Below are positions 34,432-46,900 of a stretch of DNA of 64,000 nucleotides, piece after piece. The position numbers and the translations under genes are program-made. Within the stretch, counting starts at the first letter, position 1, and the number at the start of each line of letters is the position of its first letter. The notes under the pieces are model-generated. The model searched no databases and was not told the origin of the DNA. It worked only from the letters and a program-made list of their open reading frames with translations. Source of the DNA: Vitellaria paradoxa (Eukaryota > Streptophyta > Magnoliopsida > Ericales > Sapotaceae); contig CM034236.1 in assembly GCA_019916065.1 (NCBI GenBank), positions 13,903,167 to 13,967,166 of the forward strand, given 5' to 3'.

Positions 34432-36690
34432 TAGATCAAGAAAAGTACTTATGGATCCGTCTTATTTAGTGGGAATATCTATGGCCACAATCAAGTCGAT
34501 CCCTTACGAGATCATGGATGCCAAATCAGTGAAGGTGAGAATTAAGAACAACTATTGAGTAGAATTCACAATGAATGAAATTTTGATTTGTTGACTAGAA
34601 GATTTGTTCCGGAGGTTTTCACTCCTATTGACAAATCTTTTCAAAAATCAAATCCCACTAAGATTAGCAGGAATTATCATAATGGGTATGTCGGTTTACC
34701 AAGCTTGTCTGGGTGTGTGCGCCGGATGTATAATATTTTATCTATATTTATGTTTAGATATTTAAAATTTAATAAATATATTTAATAATTAATTTATTTG
34801 CGTTATATTATATTCGTATTATTTTTAATAATTTCTGATTATATTTCATCGGGTGGTGCTATCTTTTCAAGAGCAATATTGCCTATCCTTCCCATCCTAG
34901 CTGAAGCCTTGATATTGATAGTTTGAAACTATATTGTTTTGCTACTAATCTTCTTCCACGAATCTACGTTTTGAGTCTTGACCTTCTTTCTTTATGTATC
35001 AACGCATTGAAAATGAAAATCATAATTTAATAATGAACTGAATCAATCATAAACTTATTTTATAGTTAGAATTTAACCAGACTTCAACTTATTGAAGACA
35101 GAACCAATTTGGCTTGGTCTAGGACGTAATATGCTCGGGATAGCCAATTTGACTTTGTTGGGGACGTAATATGCCCGGGGTAGCTGCCAAGTATTCTCCG
35201 GAGAAACGCCACGTGTCCAAATATTTATTTTTATACCAATATTATCTTTTATTTAACTCAAGATACAACAAAATAGTATTAAATTGATAGTTAAAATTTT
35301 AAAATAATAAAATTGAAATTAATTGAAGTACTAAATTAAAAAAAAAAAAAAACTTAAAATCTCATACTCTAATTATTTATTATTGAAGTTAGATATTAAT
35401 GATACTCATTTAATTTTAATGTGTAATCAGTCCATATATAAATCTCTTCATCAAAATATACAAATAAAAAAAATTATTTTTTAGACATTAGTGCGCTATT
35501 TTTAATTTTTTATATTTCACTTTTGTCACGATATATAAGATTACTCACACACAAATAAAATATAAGAAACCTAAAATAAACTATAAATTATCTTCTAAAT
35601 TTTTGAAAAAAATTTCTTAATTCAAATAGAAAAATAAAATATTATATAGTTACTTACAAAATTCATATTTCATTTTATAAGTTTTAAAAATGGTCTAAAA
35701 TTTCAATTTGAATTTAAAAATTATCCGTAAAATTTAAAAATAATTAGTAATTCTTTTAAATATGCGAGATATCATTGACATCTATTCATTAAAAAAAATT
35801 GAAGATAAATTTGTGAGATTTTAAGAAAGAATTTTGTTACTACACTTCTCCTTGACTTATCTCCCACCAAAATAAATAAGTAAATAAATAAATCACAATT
35901 AACATGTGAATCATTAATGGATATGAAAATGGGTGGTTATTCCCGATATTCACTTGGTTTGCCAACCAACCTCCACAAGCCAATGGGCGCCCGCCAATAA
36001 AATAAGAATATTAATGGGTGGTTCACTTGTGTGTTGTGTAACTTTTCCTTTTCAATTAAAAACGTTGCATAGTGAAAAGGGGGAGAAGAAAAACGATTTA
36101 CGCGCGTTGTGTAACTTTCCACATTGAAATAGCAGCCGCTCAAGGCGGCCGTTCGCCCATGTTTTGCTTTTGTGAATGCGCCCCCCCCCCTTCCCTTTTT
36201 CCTTCTTTTAGTAGTGACTCATACCGCATTCTAATATGGGAAAAGTAGTCTACCTAACCCTTACATGAAATAATTATTTCTATTATTGAAATATACTAGT
36301 TTTGAGGTATTTAAATTATCATAATTGTCATTTTTCAATCATAATGACATAAAAATTTTTTTTTCTTTTTTTTTTAATATTGCTCCATGAATGGAAGTTA
36401 GTGAGAAAACTAATGATGCAATGTGGGTTTTAGGTGGCAAAAAATGGGTTCCTATGTACGATCACTATTGTCACCTTAAGAATTGAGGACCTCTTTCATA
36501 TGCTGGTGCTCATATGCATTCTCTAAAAATAAGGTAAATTACATTTTGGACTTAAGTTTTTTTTTTTTAATATCAAATTTTATTATATGGTCTTATCTTT
36601 TTGTTAGATTTCAACTTTATAAATTAGCAATTTGTGAACAAGATAATGAAGTTATTATTGTACTTTTTAGACATTCAGCTAAAATCTCGT
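34432..36690. other. Intergenic DNA with a short direct repeat
   Basis: No gene was recognised. At 35,101-35,185 a unit of about 45 bp is present twice (CCAATTTG...GGACGTAATATGC.CGGG.TAGC), followed by GCCACGTGTCC. A run of ten C lies at 36,181-36,190. The rest is AT-rich. Confidence 0.5.
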
Positions 36691-36786
36691 AAAGGTCTCG
36701 TTTGGGCTAAGAAAAAATAAGATGAATTGAGATAAAATGTGATTTGGGGTGAATTTTGACGCTCTTTTTTTCTGAAAAATAGCAAA

Positions 36787-36820
36787 CCGTGGGAACGGTT
36801 TTTCAAATCCGTTCCCACGG
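36787..36820. repeat. Perfect GC-rich hairpin
   Basis: CCGTGGGAACGG (36787-36798) and its exact inverse CCGTTCCCACGG (36809-36820) are separated by ten A/T-rich bases. It stands out in AT-rich DNA, just downstream of what looks like the truncated start of the TTA-type MITE family (CTCGTTTGGGCTAAG at 36,697). There is no T-run terminator or gene beside it. Confidence 0.8.
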
Positions 36821-37375
36821 ATTCAAAAAAATTCACAAAAAAAATAGCAACAATGGTACTCATTTGAAAGCTTTTGACACGAAGAATATGATTGTATAAA
36901 AAATTTACACATTCGGCAAACCTACTTTCAGATTTTTTATTTTTTTAGCGAAATATTGAAATTTTTTGAAATTAATGATGGCGGGAAAAATTAAAGGTAG
37001 ATGGGTTGTTAGAGATTTATAGTGATTTTTAGAAGGTTTATAGTGAGGCCAAACCGGGCCAGAATATAAGTTTAATGCGAATTTTTAGCCGAGACAATGT
37101 AGAACTATATTTTATATAGAAGTAGTGGGAGTGCGAGAAATGAAGTAGAACTAGAGTTACGTGAAACCGAGCTAGTTGTGTGCCTCGCTGGCAATCATCC
37201 AAAGTCAGTTTTGTTAGTTTACAGCTCTAGTAATTGATTCGAGAATCATACTAGATAGCTTGATGAACTCGTTAGAAAGTCTAAAATTCTAGTTTTGTAG
37301 AGTAGACTGAAATTTGGGTACGTGTGGAGGTCATTTGATTGGGTGCTCATTGTAAACTCTAGTATACTTGTTTTA

Positions 37376-37513
37376 CACTTCGTTTGGTTTGTAATTTTTC
37401 TCTGAAAAATTCTATAAATCTCTGTTAACTTTATATCACATCAACTTTTTTCTTTCACTGTACGTATTACGAACTTTCAATTTATCTCACTTTTTCTTAC
37501 TCCAAACGAAGTC
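37376..37513. mobile_element. TTA-flanked MITE
   Basis: The 138-bp element has ends CACTTCGTTTGG and CCAAACGAAGTC (11 of 12 pair) and is flanked by TTA (37373-37375, 37514-37516). Read inverted, its interior (AAAAAGTGAGATAAA, then TTCGTAATACGTA) matches the MITE in the FEX introns. The TTA duplication fits Tourist/PIF-Harbinger. Confidence 0.8.
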
Positions 37514-37516
37514 TTA

Positions 37517-39440
37517 GAGAGCAGGTTAAAATTTGACTAAGGTTTTGACTTTTTGAATATTTAGTTGGAAAATTCGCTTAAGTTAGTGGCGGACCCAAAA
37601 AAAAAAAAAAAAAATCCCTATTGTTAGAAGTCTTGTTTCGCAATGTCAAAAAGAATGCCTTAACGTGCATGAACTTTAGCCATATATGTTTAGATTATAC
37701 ATTGGATGCCAGCAATTAATTGTACGATCGTGATTTAATCATCATGGTGGAACTTTGGTATCCCATATCAACATCAAATAAATATGATATTTTCAGGAGT
37801 CTGTTTGGTCTCTTATGACTCTTTCTTTCTTTAATTTCAGTGGTACTTTTAAGGAGGAAGAAAAGAATCACTTACCCCTCTCAGTCTACGACACCTCAAA
37901 CGTCACGTGTTGGTAGTTATCAACATTGTTAAAAGGTGTATTCATCGTATGTTCTTTTGCAAATATATATATATATATATATTGCTAAATATGAAGTTGA
38001 TAAAATATAATTTTTTTATTTTTTACTTAATGTTTAACTAAATATGGTATAATTATCCAATATCATATAATTGCACGAAACCCAACAAATATGTACTACC
38101 TAACGTTAGAACTTTCGCGTGCAATGTCTAGCTGATATTATTTTTTTAATTTTAACAAAACTATATAAACAACTATAAAATCTATTATTAATTTAAATAA
38201 AATGAATTAAAATAAAATAATAAAATAAAACAATATGTATTTATATTTAATTATTCTTTCCAATTTTAAGGGTTTCATTGTAGTGAGTCTAAAATTTCCT
38301 TTTTTTTTTCCTGAAAAATTTATTGATAGAATATGAAAAATGATTTCTTCTCATTTGATTGATCATTGAAATATAAATATATCTATACCTATAAAAATAT
38401 TTTTATTAATTGTTAAGTCAGCCTTGTTTCAATATTGTTTCTTGAAAAACTATGGTTTCAGCATCTCCTAGCACTTCCAAAAAGGAACACTCACATATAT
38501 ATATATATATATACCAGTAGGGTCAGAATTAACCCATCTGATCTGCCTCTATTTGCCAATAGAACTCTTTTATATATGTTCTGTGTTAAATCCAAAATCA
38601 ATTTAAGAAAAGGAATAACATTACTTATTTATTTATTTTATTTATTTATTTGGTGGGTATATAAGGTGATATATTATAATGTAAAATGATAATAATACAA
38701 CATATTGTATAAGGGGAATATCGAAGACATTAAAATTAATGAATAAGATATATATTACAATACAATATTTGAAAGTTGACTATAACAATAAGCAGAGACA
38801 ATTGAAGGGTAAATTACAGCTCTCTCTTCTAAATATTTGAAAAATTATACATACCTTTTCTAAATATTTAAAATTTATACTTATTTTTTTATTTTAAAAA
38901 TGTGTTAGCATTGATTCTCCTTTGTTAGTTTGCGCAATGACTCCGCTAATATATTTTAAAATGATAAATTTATCCCTAACTTATTATACCAAAAGAAGCC
39001 CCCGGACAAAATTCTCATCGGGTGTTGTCTCTAGATCATAAATGGAATAGCGTTTTCGTAGGAATCCCTCCCATCTTCTCATTTCATACGTTGTTCTCCT
39101 TATAAACTCTAACGATCACCTTTTCCACTTCACGTGTAAGATTGACAATTGCGTCATTATCGAAGTTTCGCTTATCTCTCTTCCTCTTCTGCCCTTCAGC
39201 TCTTCTCTTCTCCTCACACATCTCTTTAAATTTTTTTTTTTTTTTTCTAACTTAATAATCTACTATCAATCGGGAATTGTTAGGTTCGAAATAAGTTCTG
39301 ATGGGGAGTTGTTAGACATATTTGAATTACGCGAGACTATTTCCTTGTATCGGTTTTCCTAACTTTATAAATAGGTCTCTCTATTTATTATGGTACAATT
39401 TGGTGGATTAATAATTAGTATAAATGGACCAAGTTTTGAC
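37517..39440. other. AT-rich intergenic DNA
   Basis: It contains poly(A)/TA tracts (about 37,598, 37,963-37,982, 38,494-38,512) and a TTTA microsatellite near 38,625-38,650. No gene or element end was recognised. Confidence 0.5.
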
Positions 39441-39445
39441 AAATG

Positions 39446-39628
39446 AGTGTTTGGTAAAATACTATAAATTTTACCATTTGATAGTCAAATATAATAACTT
39501 ACTCAACTCAAAATTTACCAAAATATTTACCAAACACAAAAAAAAAAAAAAAAAAAAAAAATTATCAAAAGTTATTAAAAGCAGTTAAAAATTACCAAAA
39601 ATTGTCAAAATTTTTACCAAACAAAAGA
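39446..39628. mobile_element. MITE-like inverted repeat
   Basis: GTGTTTGGTAAAATA at 39,449 has inverse partners at TATTTACCAAACAC (near 39,522-39,538) and again TTTTTACCAAACA (near 39,612-39,625). Either a short element of about 90 bp lies inside a longer one, or the right end was duplicated. A poly(A) tract separates the two right ends. No target-site duplication was assigned. Confidence 0.45.
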
Positions 39629-39647
39629 GTTATTATAATATGCTAAG

Positions 39648-40668
39648 AACATGTTTTAGGGTAAAAGATTATGGAGTAATTATTACCTTACTAATGGTTA
39701 TTGGGATAACAAGTTTATAATTCTTATAGTTGGAATAAAAGAGTAAATATTATTCCGTAATATAATTATTATATTTGGATTACTAAAAGTTTTGAAGCGG
39801 TAAAAGTTAATTGTATTTGGAATGAGAGTGAATTTACCAATGAGTAAAAGCTAATATCTAATTTTTGTAAACTATTATGATAAAATAAATAATCATAATA
39901 ATTTTTATTTAATAATAATTAATTTTAATAAAATATATATTATTAAAACACATAATTTTAAATAAAAATATTAATTATAAAAATCATTGTATCATAGATT
40001 AATAATTCAATATTAATTTATTTTAATTATAAATTATTATTTGTTAAAAATTACTTTTATATTAATAAAATAATTTAATAAAACAACTAATTTTAGTTTA
40101 TTTAAATAAATTATTAATTTTAATAACATATATTAATACAATACGTAATCTAGTAAATTATTATTTATGAGATAAAATTTTTATTTACTAAAGTATTTTA
40201 ATAAATAAATCATTTTAGTAAGTAATTATTGTATATTAGAAATTATTTTAATTTGAGAAAGTAAATAATTTAGCCATAAATTAATATTTTAATAGTATTA
40301 ATTTAATAAAATAAAATAAATAATTTTATAATAAATTATTATTTATTAAATATTATTTTGATAAAATAATTTAATAATAATTAATTTCATTTGATTAAAT
40401 AAATCATTTTATAATATTTATTATAATTATTTGTATCAGAACGTTGTATAGAATTTTACAGGGGTGTAAAGAAATATTTTAAGGGAGTAAAGAGAAAAGG
40501 GTAAATTTTTCCAATTACCGACCCTCCTCCCTAGGTAACTATTTACCCTCATATCGGGATAATCATTACCCCCAAGTAATTTTTATCCCCTCTTCCAAAG
40601 TAATGTAAAGAAGGGTAAAAATTACCATAATAAATTTTACCCTCCGTTGCTCCTAAAACAAACATATC
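39648..40668. mobile_element. About 1-kb AT-rich element with inverted ends
   Basis: The left end ACATGTTTTAGGGTAAAAGATTATGG pairs imperfectly with the inverse of the right end (CCATAATAAATTTTACCCTC then CTCCTAAAACAAACATAT). The interior is almost pure A/T with repeated ATTAATTT/AATAAATTATT text and no coding capacity. The ends look like a non-autonomous DNA element; the boundaries are approximate and no duplication is certain. Confidence 0.45.
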
Positions 40669-42017
40669 TTAAAAGTTATTAAAAATTACAATTTATTTTA
40701 CAAAATACACACAATATTTCAATCTGCCAACTTTAAGCCAAAAAATATAAAAGAGTTACCGAAATTTGCACTTCTCAACAGAACCTATATTGAATTCATT
40801 TTATTCTATGTGCACACATATAATATTAATATACAGAAGTTTGCACCATTCCACACGTACGCTACAAAACTACCTCACAGTTGCTTGATGCAATTGATAT
40901 AAAATGTTGATTAGTCGCATTTATAATGTGAAGTTAGTACTTTACGTAACAAGTAATTTCATCTGGTCAGTAATTCATGTCATTGACAGAATGATATGCG
41001 TGTTAATCGTTTTTAAAATAATAATATATTAATATATAATATTTTTATTATTTCAATTAAATTTTATTAGCACACTATTACAATAAATTATTGTAAAAAA
41101 AAATTGGGGCAATCTATCATTTTCCTCCGCAAAACTTCGTACTAGAATCATCTCATTTGAAACATTTCTTTTATGATGCCACGGAGCTAAATAATTATTT
41201 TGTGCAGCCTGAATGTACGTTACTAATAATATAAACACAAGGGACTCAAACTAGGAAAATTAACCATGGAAGTTAATTCATGATTCAAAAAGCATATTCG
41301 ACCAAACAAAATCTTGAACAACAGGAAAAGAAATCATTTCCTCTCATACACATAGTAGTTAACTTCATGCAGCAGAAGAACTCGCCGGAATATGACAATA
41401 TTCCGACACTTCCGGCTAGTTACTAGGTTCTAAACCCACAACATACATATAAGCGATGATTGATTACGGGATAAAGAATGGGAGATTGGATTATTAAGTC
41501 AGTGGGACCCAATATCTTTTAGATTACGAGATAAAAAAATAAAAGGGAGAATTGGATAATATATCCTAAAATGAGAGGTAAATAATATCATGTGGAATAT
41601 GATATTATTTATTTCATATCTCTGGATTTGTTTTCCGTCAAAATTTAAAGATTCAAAATTATTTTTTGTCATATCTCATGTGAAATCACATTTTTTATTT
41701 CACTTTACATCTCACCAATCAAATACAAAAAAAAATAATCTTACATAAAAATTTAATTTTATATTATATCCGATTTCATATATTATTTTATAATATTATT
41801 TATACTCCGTCTACCCATCCCTAAAAACAAACGTAGCCATGTAGAGAAATAGAGAGAGAGAGAGAGATGCGCCACCTTCAGGTTGATAAGGGTCTAACCG
41901 ACTCACCACCGCCTGTCAATGGGATATCAATAAGTCGGCTTACTGAGGCCTTCCACGTGGAGCATTAGGAAAAGCAACCAAATCAAAGCTTGCCACGCAA
42001 GCACCCCGCAATAAAGG
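40669..42017. other. Intergenic DNA left of the 136-residue gene
   Basis: No gene was recognised. An AG microsatellite lies at about 41,850-41,868. From 41,869 to 42,017 the base composition becomes more G+C-rich (for example GCCACCTTCAGGTTGATAAG), which may be the 3' untranslated part of the minus-strand gene at 42,018-42,428. Confidence 0.45.
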
Positions 42018-42428
42018 TCACATCTGAATCCACCGCGCCAGTTGCGTGGGGTTCAAAATCTCGGGAATGTGGGCTCCATGATCTCCTTTCAACAAGCTTG
42101 CCACCTCAACGTAGCGCTGTTGCTTGACCCTCCTGCTCGGCTCGGCTTCTAAGCTCCGGCTCCGGCTCAGCCCCGGCTTCAGCTCTCCCAAATCGCTCGA
42201 TGCCGGCATAGCCTCTCCTGGATCAGGGTCCCATCTCTGGCCTAAGAGCGTACCCTCTGTCAGAAATTCACAAGCCATGTAGCCAGCTAGGAGTCGATTC
42301 GAAGCGACAGGCTCGTCTGCTTCGGACGGCGTCATAGTTGTGGCTGCCGCCGTAGAAGGCGGTGCCGAGGGTTCCGCGGTGCAGAGGGCTTCCCCTTCCT
42401 TGCGCTTTCTCGACGCGCCGGTCATCAA
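42018..42428 (-). CDS. Plant-specific 136-residue protein (possibly EDA6-like)
   Basis: This is a single-exon frame on the minus strand with ATG at 42428 (a second Met follows directly) and TGA at 42018. The N-terminus is basic then Ala/Pro/Ser-rich and low in complexity (residues 1-40). A conserved-looking core follows (LLAGYMACEFLTEGTLLGQ, about 46-64), then a basic/serine linker. The C-terminal block has YVEVASLLKGD and ends HIPEILNPTQLARWIQM. It has no signal peptide, membrane segment or known catalytic motif. The core and the final QLARW(I/L)QM ending remind me of a family of small land-plant proteins annotated as embryo sac development arrest 6-like; I hold that name loosely. The frame is far richer in G+C than its surroundings, which supports a real gene. 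Confidence 0.7.
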   Translation of the reverse strand: MMTGASRKRKEGEALCTAEPSAPPSTAAATTMTPSEADEPVASNRLLAGYMACEFLTEGTLLGQRWDPDPGEAMPASSDLGELKPGLSRSRSLEAEPSRRVKQQRYVEVASLLKGDHGAHIPEILNPTQLARWIQM

Positions 42429-42750
42429 GATTTGCCGCAGGTGGTGGCTTATATTAGGTTTTCACAATCTATTAACAATAAGCAGCTCCGGTTATGTTCT
42501 GAAGATATCGAGGGGAAAGTCGTCAAATGACATCAGAAAAGGACAAAAGCAGGTAAATAGGTAAAAAGGGCAGACAGCTGGCTTGGATAAAGGGGAAGTT
42601 TAAAACCGTAAAATGAGATATATGAGACATATGAAAAAACCAACGGTGAGTCTCGATGCCGTCGGAGTTATTTGTCAATAACGAAGAAAGTGGAGGTTTG
42701 AAAGGTAAAATAACTGAAATATGTTTGAATTAAAACAAGAAATTAGGTAA

Positions 42751-42890
42751 TACCTCCGTTTGATTGGTTATAAATTCTCTAAAATATCAAAAAATTTTAA
42801 AATTTTAAAAATTATTTATTTTTTATCTCATTATGCAAATTACGAATTTATAACTTATTTCACTTTATCTTAACTTTTACCAATATCTAA
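42751..42890. mobile_element. Diverged TTA-type MITE copy
   Basis: Read inverted, the segment (GATAAAGTGAAATAAGTTAT, then AATTCGTAATTTG and AATGAGATAAAAAATAAA) matches the interior of the MITE at 18,093-18,242. The outer end reads CCGTTTGATTGG. The ends are not sharp. Confidence 0.5.
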
Positions 42891-42983
42891 AAAAATAAGA
42901 ATGAGAAAAAGAATCCAAAGAATAAGGTCGTCAGGTAGGATTATTAAAATAGCCGAGAGGGGGCTTCACCGGCTAATTACAAG

Positions 42984-43127
42984 CAGGGCCGGATTTATGT
43001 AGGGACGAGTGGGGGTAGTTGTCTCCACTGATTACTAAAAATTTATATATTTTATATAATTTTTTTATTTTTTAATATATAAATATATAAATTACCCCTA
43101 CTCAACGAAATTTTTGGATCCACCCTA
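42984..43127. mobile_element. hAT-type MITE
   Basis: This 144-bp element starts CAGGGCCGGATTT and ends GGATCCACCCTA, flanked by an 8-bp duplication with one mismatch (ATTACAAG 42976-42983, ACTACAAG 43128-43135). The ends plus an 8-bp duplication fit non-autonomous hAT elements. The interior is AT-rich and non-coding. Confidence 0.75.
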
Positions 43128-43135
43128 ACTACAAG

Positions 43136-43900
43136 GCGGTGAATTTAAGATTAAGAAACGATAACTGTGGTTACGCCTCTGCTGGAATATGGATTTGATC
43201 ATTAATTAAAGAGAGAAAGTAGAGACGATGAGGAGTCGAAGAGTCTGAACCCTGCAATGATTCGATGATGAGCGATAGAACTTGGTAAGTTTATTTTGTT
43301 TACGTAAATAATTAATCTATCCTTCATTCTGAGGATAATTAACGAATATGCCATCACCATCATTAAGAGAACTGAGAATTCAAATTACAATAGAAAACTC
43401 TTCAGAGATTTCCCTGGTTGTTGCTCTGACGAGTGACAGATTTGTCATTTTAAGACGTAGTATCGACGTGTCGTGAGACATTGAAAGCCCGGAATGGTCG
43501 TATATTATTAGAATTGGGATCGCAATGGATCAGGCCGGGGTCGGATATTATCTTACCTCATTTTCAGATTCGTCGGGTATTCGAATTGAACGAATATCTG
43601 ACGATCATTTTTAAAGAATTATCATCCTCTAACTAATCTAATAATCGGATACTTATCAGATAATTAAATACTCTTTTACATATGAAATAATTAAATCATG
43701 AATAATGATGAAAAATTTTTTGATTTCAATAATTTTATAAATAATTTTACATTTTAATAGATTAAAAAAAATTATCTTTTAGTAAAGTATTTTAATAATT
43801 TTTTACTTAGTAAAATTTATTATATTACTTTTATACAAATAAAATTAAAAAAGAAATTCATATTTGACCTCATCTTGCCCTTTTCTATAATTAAGTGAAA
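43136..43900. other. Intergenic DNA, no gene assigned
   Basis: A moderately G+C-rich stretch (43,140-43,300) ends with AACTTGGTAAGTTT, a good splice-donor-like sequence (near 43,283), but no coding exon could be joined to it. 43,480-43,640 has the GGATCAGGCCGGGGTCGGAT type of text common in plant repeats. Confidence 0.35.
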
Positions 43901-46900
43901 AAAAAATTATGTCCATTCATTACATTGAGAAAATCCTAAGTTTAAAATAAATTATTTCGTATCAAAATTTTAAATTATTTGGTATTAATTAAATATATTT
44001 CGTTCTTTGAACACAATATATAATTTAGCATCCGAATTAATGATATTTAGGGAAAAAATATAAATTTATTGAAGTTGTATTTACAATAAAAAAAATTAAT
44101 GGGAGAAGAAAATGATAAAAAATACAAAAATACAAAATTAAAGAAAATATAAAGTCTCAAATTTAAATATTTATTCGAATGAATATAAAAATATAATAAA
44201 ATAAAAGATATTCATTAATTTATTAATTTTTTTAATTTAATCAATTAATTGTTTATATTTTCTGTCACAATTTAAATGAGAGAGAAATTTAAAATTTATA
44301 TCCCATCATTTTTTTCATGACAAATTATTGAGTCAAAGACAGTCTAAGTAGGCACGAGAGTAAAAAAATCTGCAAACATTGAATCAAATAATAGAAGAAT
44401 ATAACAAAAATAATTATAAAAAAATATTTTATCCTTATCTAAATGAATTAAAAACTATAATAAAATAAAAGGCATCATCAATAATTAGTTTTTTAATTTA
44501 GTTAATTTTAATTTACTAACTTTTTTTTTTAGTAAGTATTAATTTACTAACTTCCTATCATTTTTTTTTTTTTACTTTTAATCATAATCCAAAAAAGTGA
44601 ATGAATTATGAATTTGTGAATTTGGTGTAAAAATAAAATAAGGAAATAAATAAAAGATAGGAAAAAAATATAAAACCCTAAATGTATACCTTTATCTAAA
44701 TAGATTTAAAAAATTAAACTAAAAAAGGTATTAATTGATATATTAAATTTTTTAATTTAATTAATTTAATATTTTGCATTTCATTCATTTTTCTTTACTT
44801 TTTGCATCAATCTTAAACCAAAAAGGAATTTTAAATTCTTACCTTCTTTTCTCTTGTGACAAATTCTTGAAATTTTGAATCCTATTCCCCCTCTCTATGT
44901 TTACTTGGAGAGAGATACAAAGATGCGAGAGAAAGAAAAATTTTTGAATAAAATATAAAATAATATAATAAAAAATAAAAAAATAATTAATAAAATAATA
45001 TTTGAATTTATCAAAAAAATAAAATAAAATACACTTCAAAGATTAAAAGTTTATTTTCACGTACAAAACAAATGAAAAAAGTGACAAAAACACGTATCTT
45101 GAAGTGGTATTGTGACTTATTATATAAAATAAAAAAAATCATAACTCTTAAAAAAAATCAAGCATAGACTGATATTACGAAAAAAATTAAATTTAATAAA
45201 GTTGTATTTGGTAAAAAAAAAAAAAAGGTAAGAGAAGAGAAAATGAAAGGATAGTAAATAAAAAAATACAAGAAAATAGAACAAAATAAAAAATTTTAAA
45301 ATTTATCTTTATTTTAATGGATTTAAATATAAGAAAGTAAAAATATTCATCAATGTATTAGTTTTTTAATTTAATTAATTAATTGCTTACATTTTCTATC
45401 ACAATTTAAAGAAGAGAGGCAAATTATTGAGCCAAACATAGACTAAGTAAACACTAGAAAAAAAAAAATTGTCAAACATTGAATAAAATAAGAAAAGAAC
45501 ATGAAGAAAATAATTAAAAAATATTTTATTCTTATTTGAATGTATTAAAAATTATGATAAAATAAAAAACATTCATTAGTATATTAGTTTTTTAATTTCC
45601 TAACTTCCATTATTTGTTTTTTCCATCATAACTAAAACAAAAGAATGAATTTTAAATTAGTGTCCCTTCACATTTCTCTAAGAATAGAGAGTGATATATA
45701 CCTGTGAAAGAGAAAAAAAATTGAATAATATGAAATAAAGTAATAAAAAAAGCAGAAAAAATATTTGAGCTTCTCAAAAAATCTAAAACCCTAAAAGAAA
45801 AAAAAAAGTATGTTTGGGGAAAAAAATTAGTGAAAAAAATGAAAAATGAAGTGAAAAGAAAAAGAAAAAGATAGGGAAAATCAAAAAAAAAATATATAAT
45901 CCTAAATATATAATCTGATCTAAATGAACTTGAAAAACTTAAAATAAAATGTATTAATTAATATATTAAGTTTTTTAATTTAATTAATTTAATTTTTGTT
46001 AGTTCATACATTTGTCCTTGTACTTTGTATCATAATCTAAAGAAAATAAGAAATTTTAAATTCCTAATTACATTTTCTTTTTTCCATGACAAAATTTTGA
46101 TCTAGACACCGCTTAAAGAATATGAATTCCTATCATTTTTTCCTTTTGTTTTTGCTTTTTATTTTTTGTTTTTTTACATGGAGATGGAAATGCAAGGGCA
46201 TGGGTGAAAGAGAAAACAATTAAATAAATATAAAATAACATAATAAAAATAAAAGTAATTAATAAAATAATAGTTGATTTCACGAAAGAACAAACTATAA
46301 CTCTAGAAAAATAAAAACAACAACACTTGAAAGACCAAAAAAATAAATCAAGAGTAAAAATTAAAAAAAATTAGTAAAATTATATGCATTGGGCGTGCAT
46401 TGCGACTTATTATGAAAAACTCGCAACAACACCTAAAGGATAACAAATATAAAATAAGGGTAAAATAAAAAAATAGTAAAAATATGAACGTTAGAAATGT
46501 ATTACGACTTGTTATATAGAATAGAAAAAAAAACCAATCCCTAGAAAAAAAAAAAAGAAAAAAAAATAACAGCATTGGAAGGACAAATTGGAACAATATA
46601 AAATAAGAGTAAAAATGAAAACAATTGATAAAAATATCTGCATTGAAAATATATTACAACTTATTATAAAAAAAAAAAAAGAGTATAAATCAAGGGTAAA
46701 AACAATAAAATTTTACAAATCAAGAGTAAAAATAGTAAAATTGATAAAAATATGTACATTGAAAGTATATTGCTGGTTATTATATAGAATAGATGCATAG
46801 GATATAGAATAGAAATAGAAAAAAATTCTTGAACTCTAAAAAAAAATGTAACTCTTACAAAAATCTAAAGAAGACACACAAAAGGATAAATTTCATTATT
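43901..46900. repeat. Degenerate AT-rich repeat field
   Basis: Several motif sets recur with variation. AAGTTGTATTT(A/G)... followed by GAGAAGA...AAAATGA occurs at about 44,075 and 45,200. AT(C/T)CATTA(A)T.TATTAGTTTTTTAATTT occurs near 44,210, 44,475, 45,340 and 45,575. TATTRCRACTTRTTATATAGAATAG-type text occurs near 45,105, 46,400, 46,500, 46,650 and 46,770. There is no coding sequence. The order of the sets suggests an old, disrupted tandem or nested array. Confidence 0.5.

Noticed and set aside
46348..46596. Minus-strand Phe/Leu-rich 82-codon frame
   Set aside because: It is the complement of A-rich repeat DNA; the apparent membrane protein is compositional.
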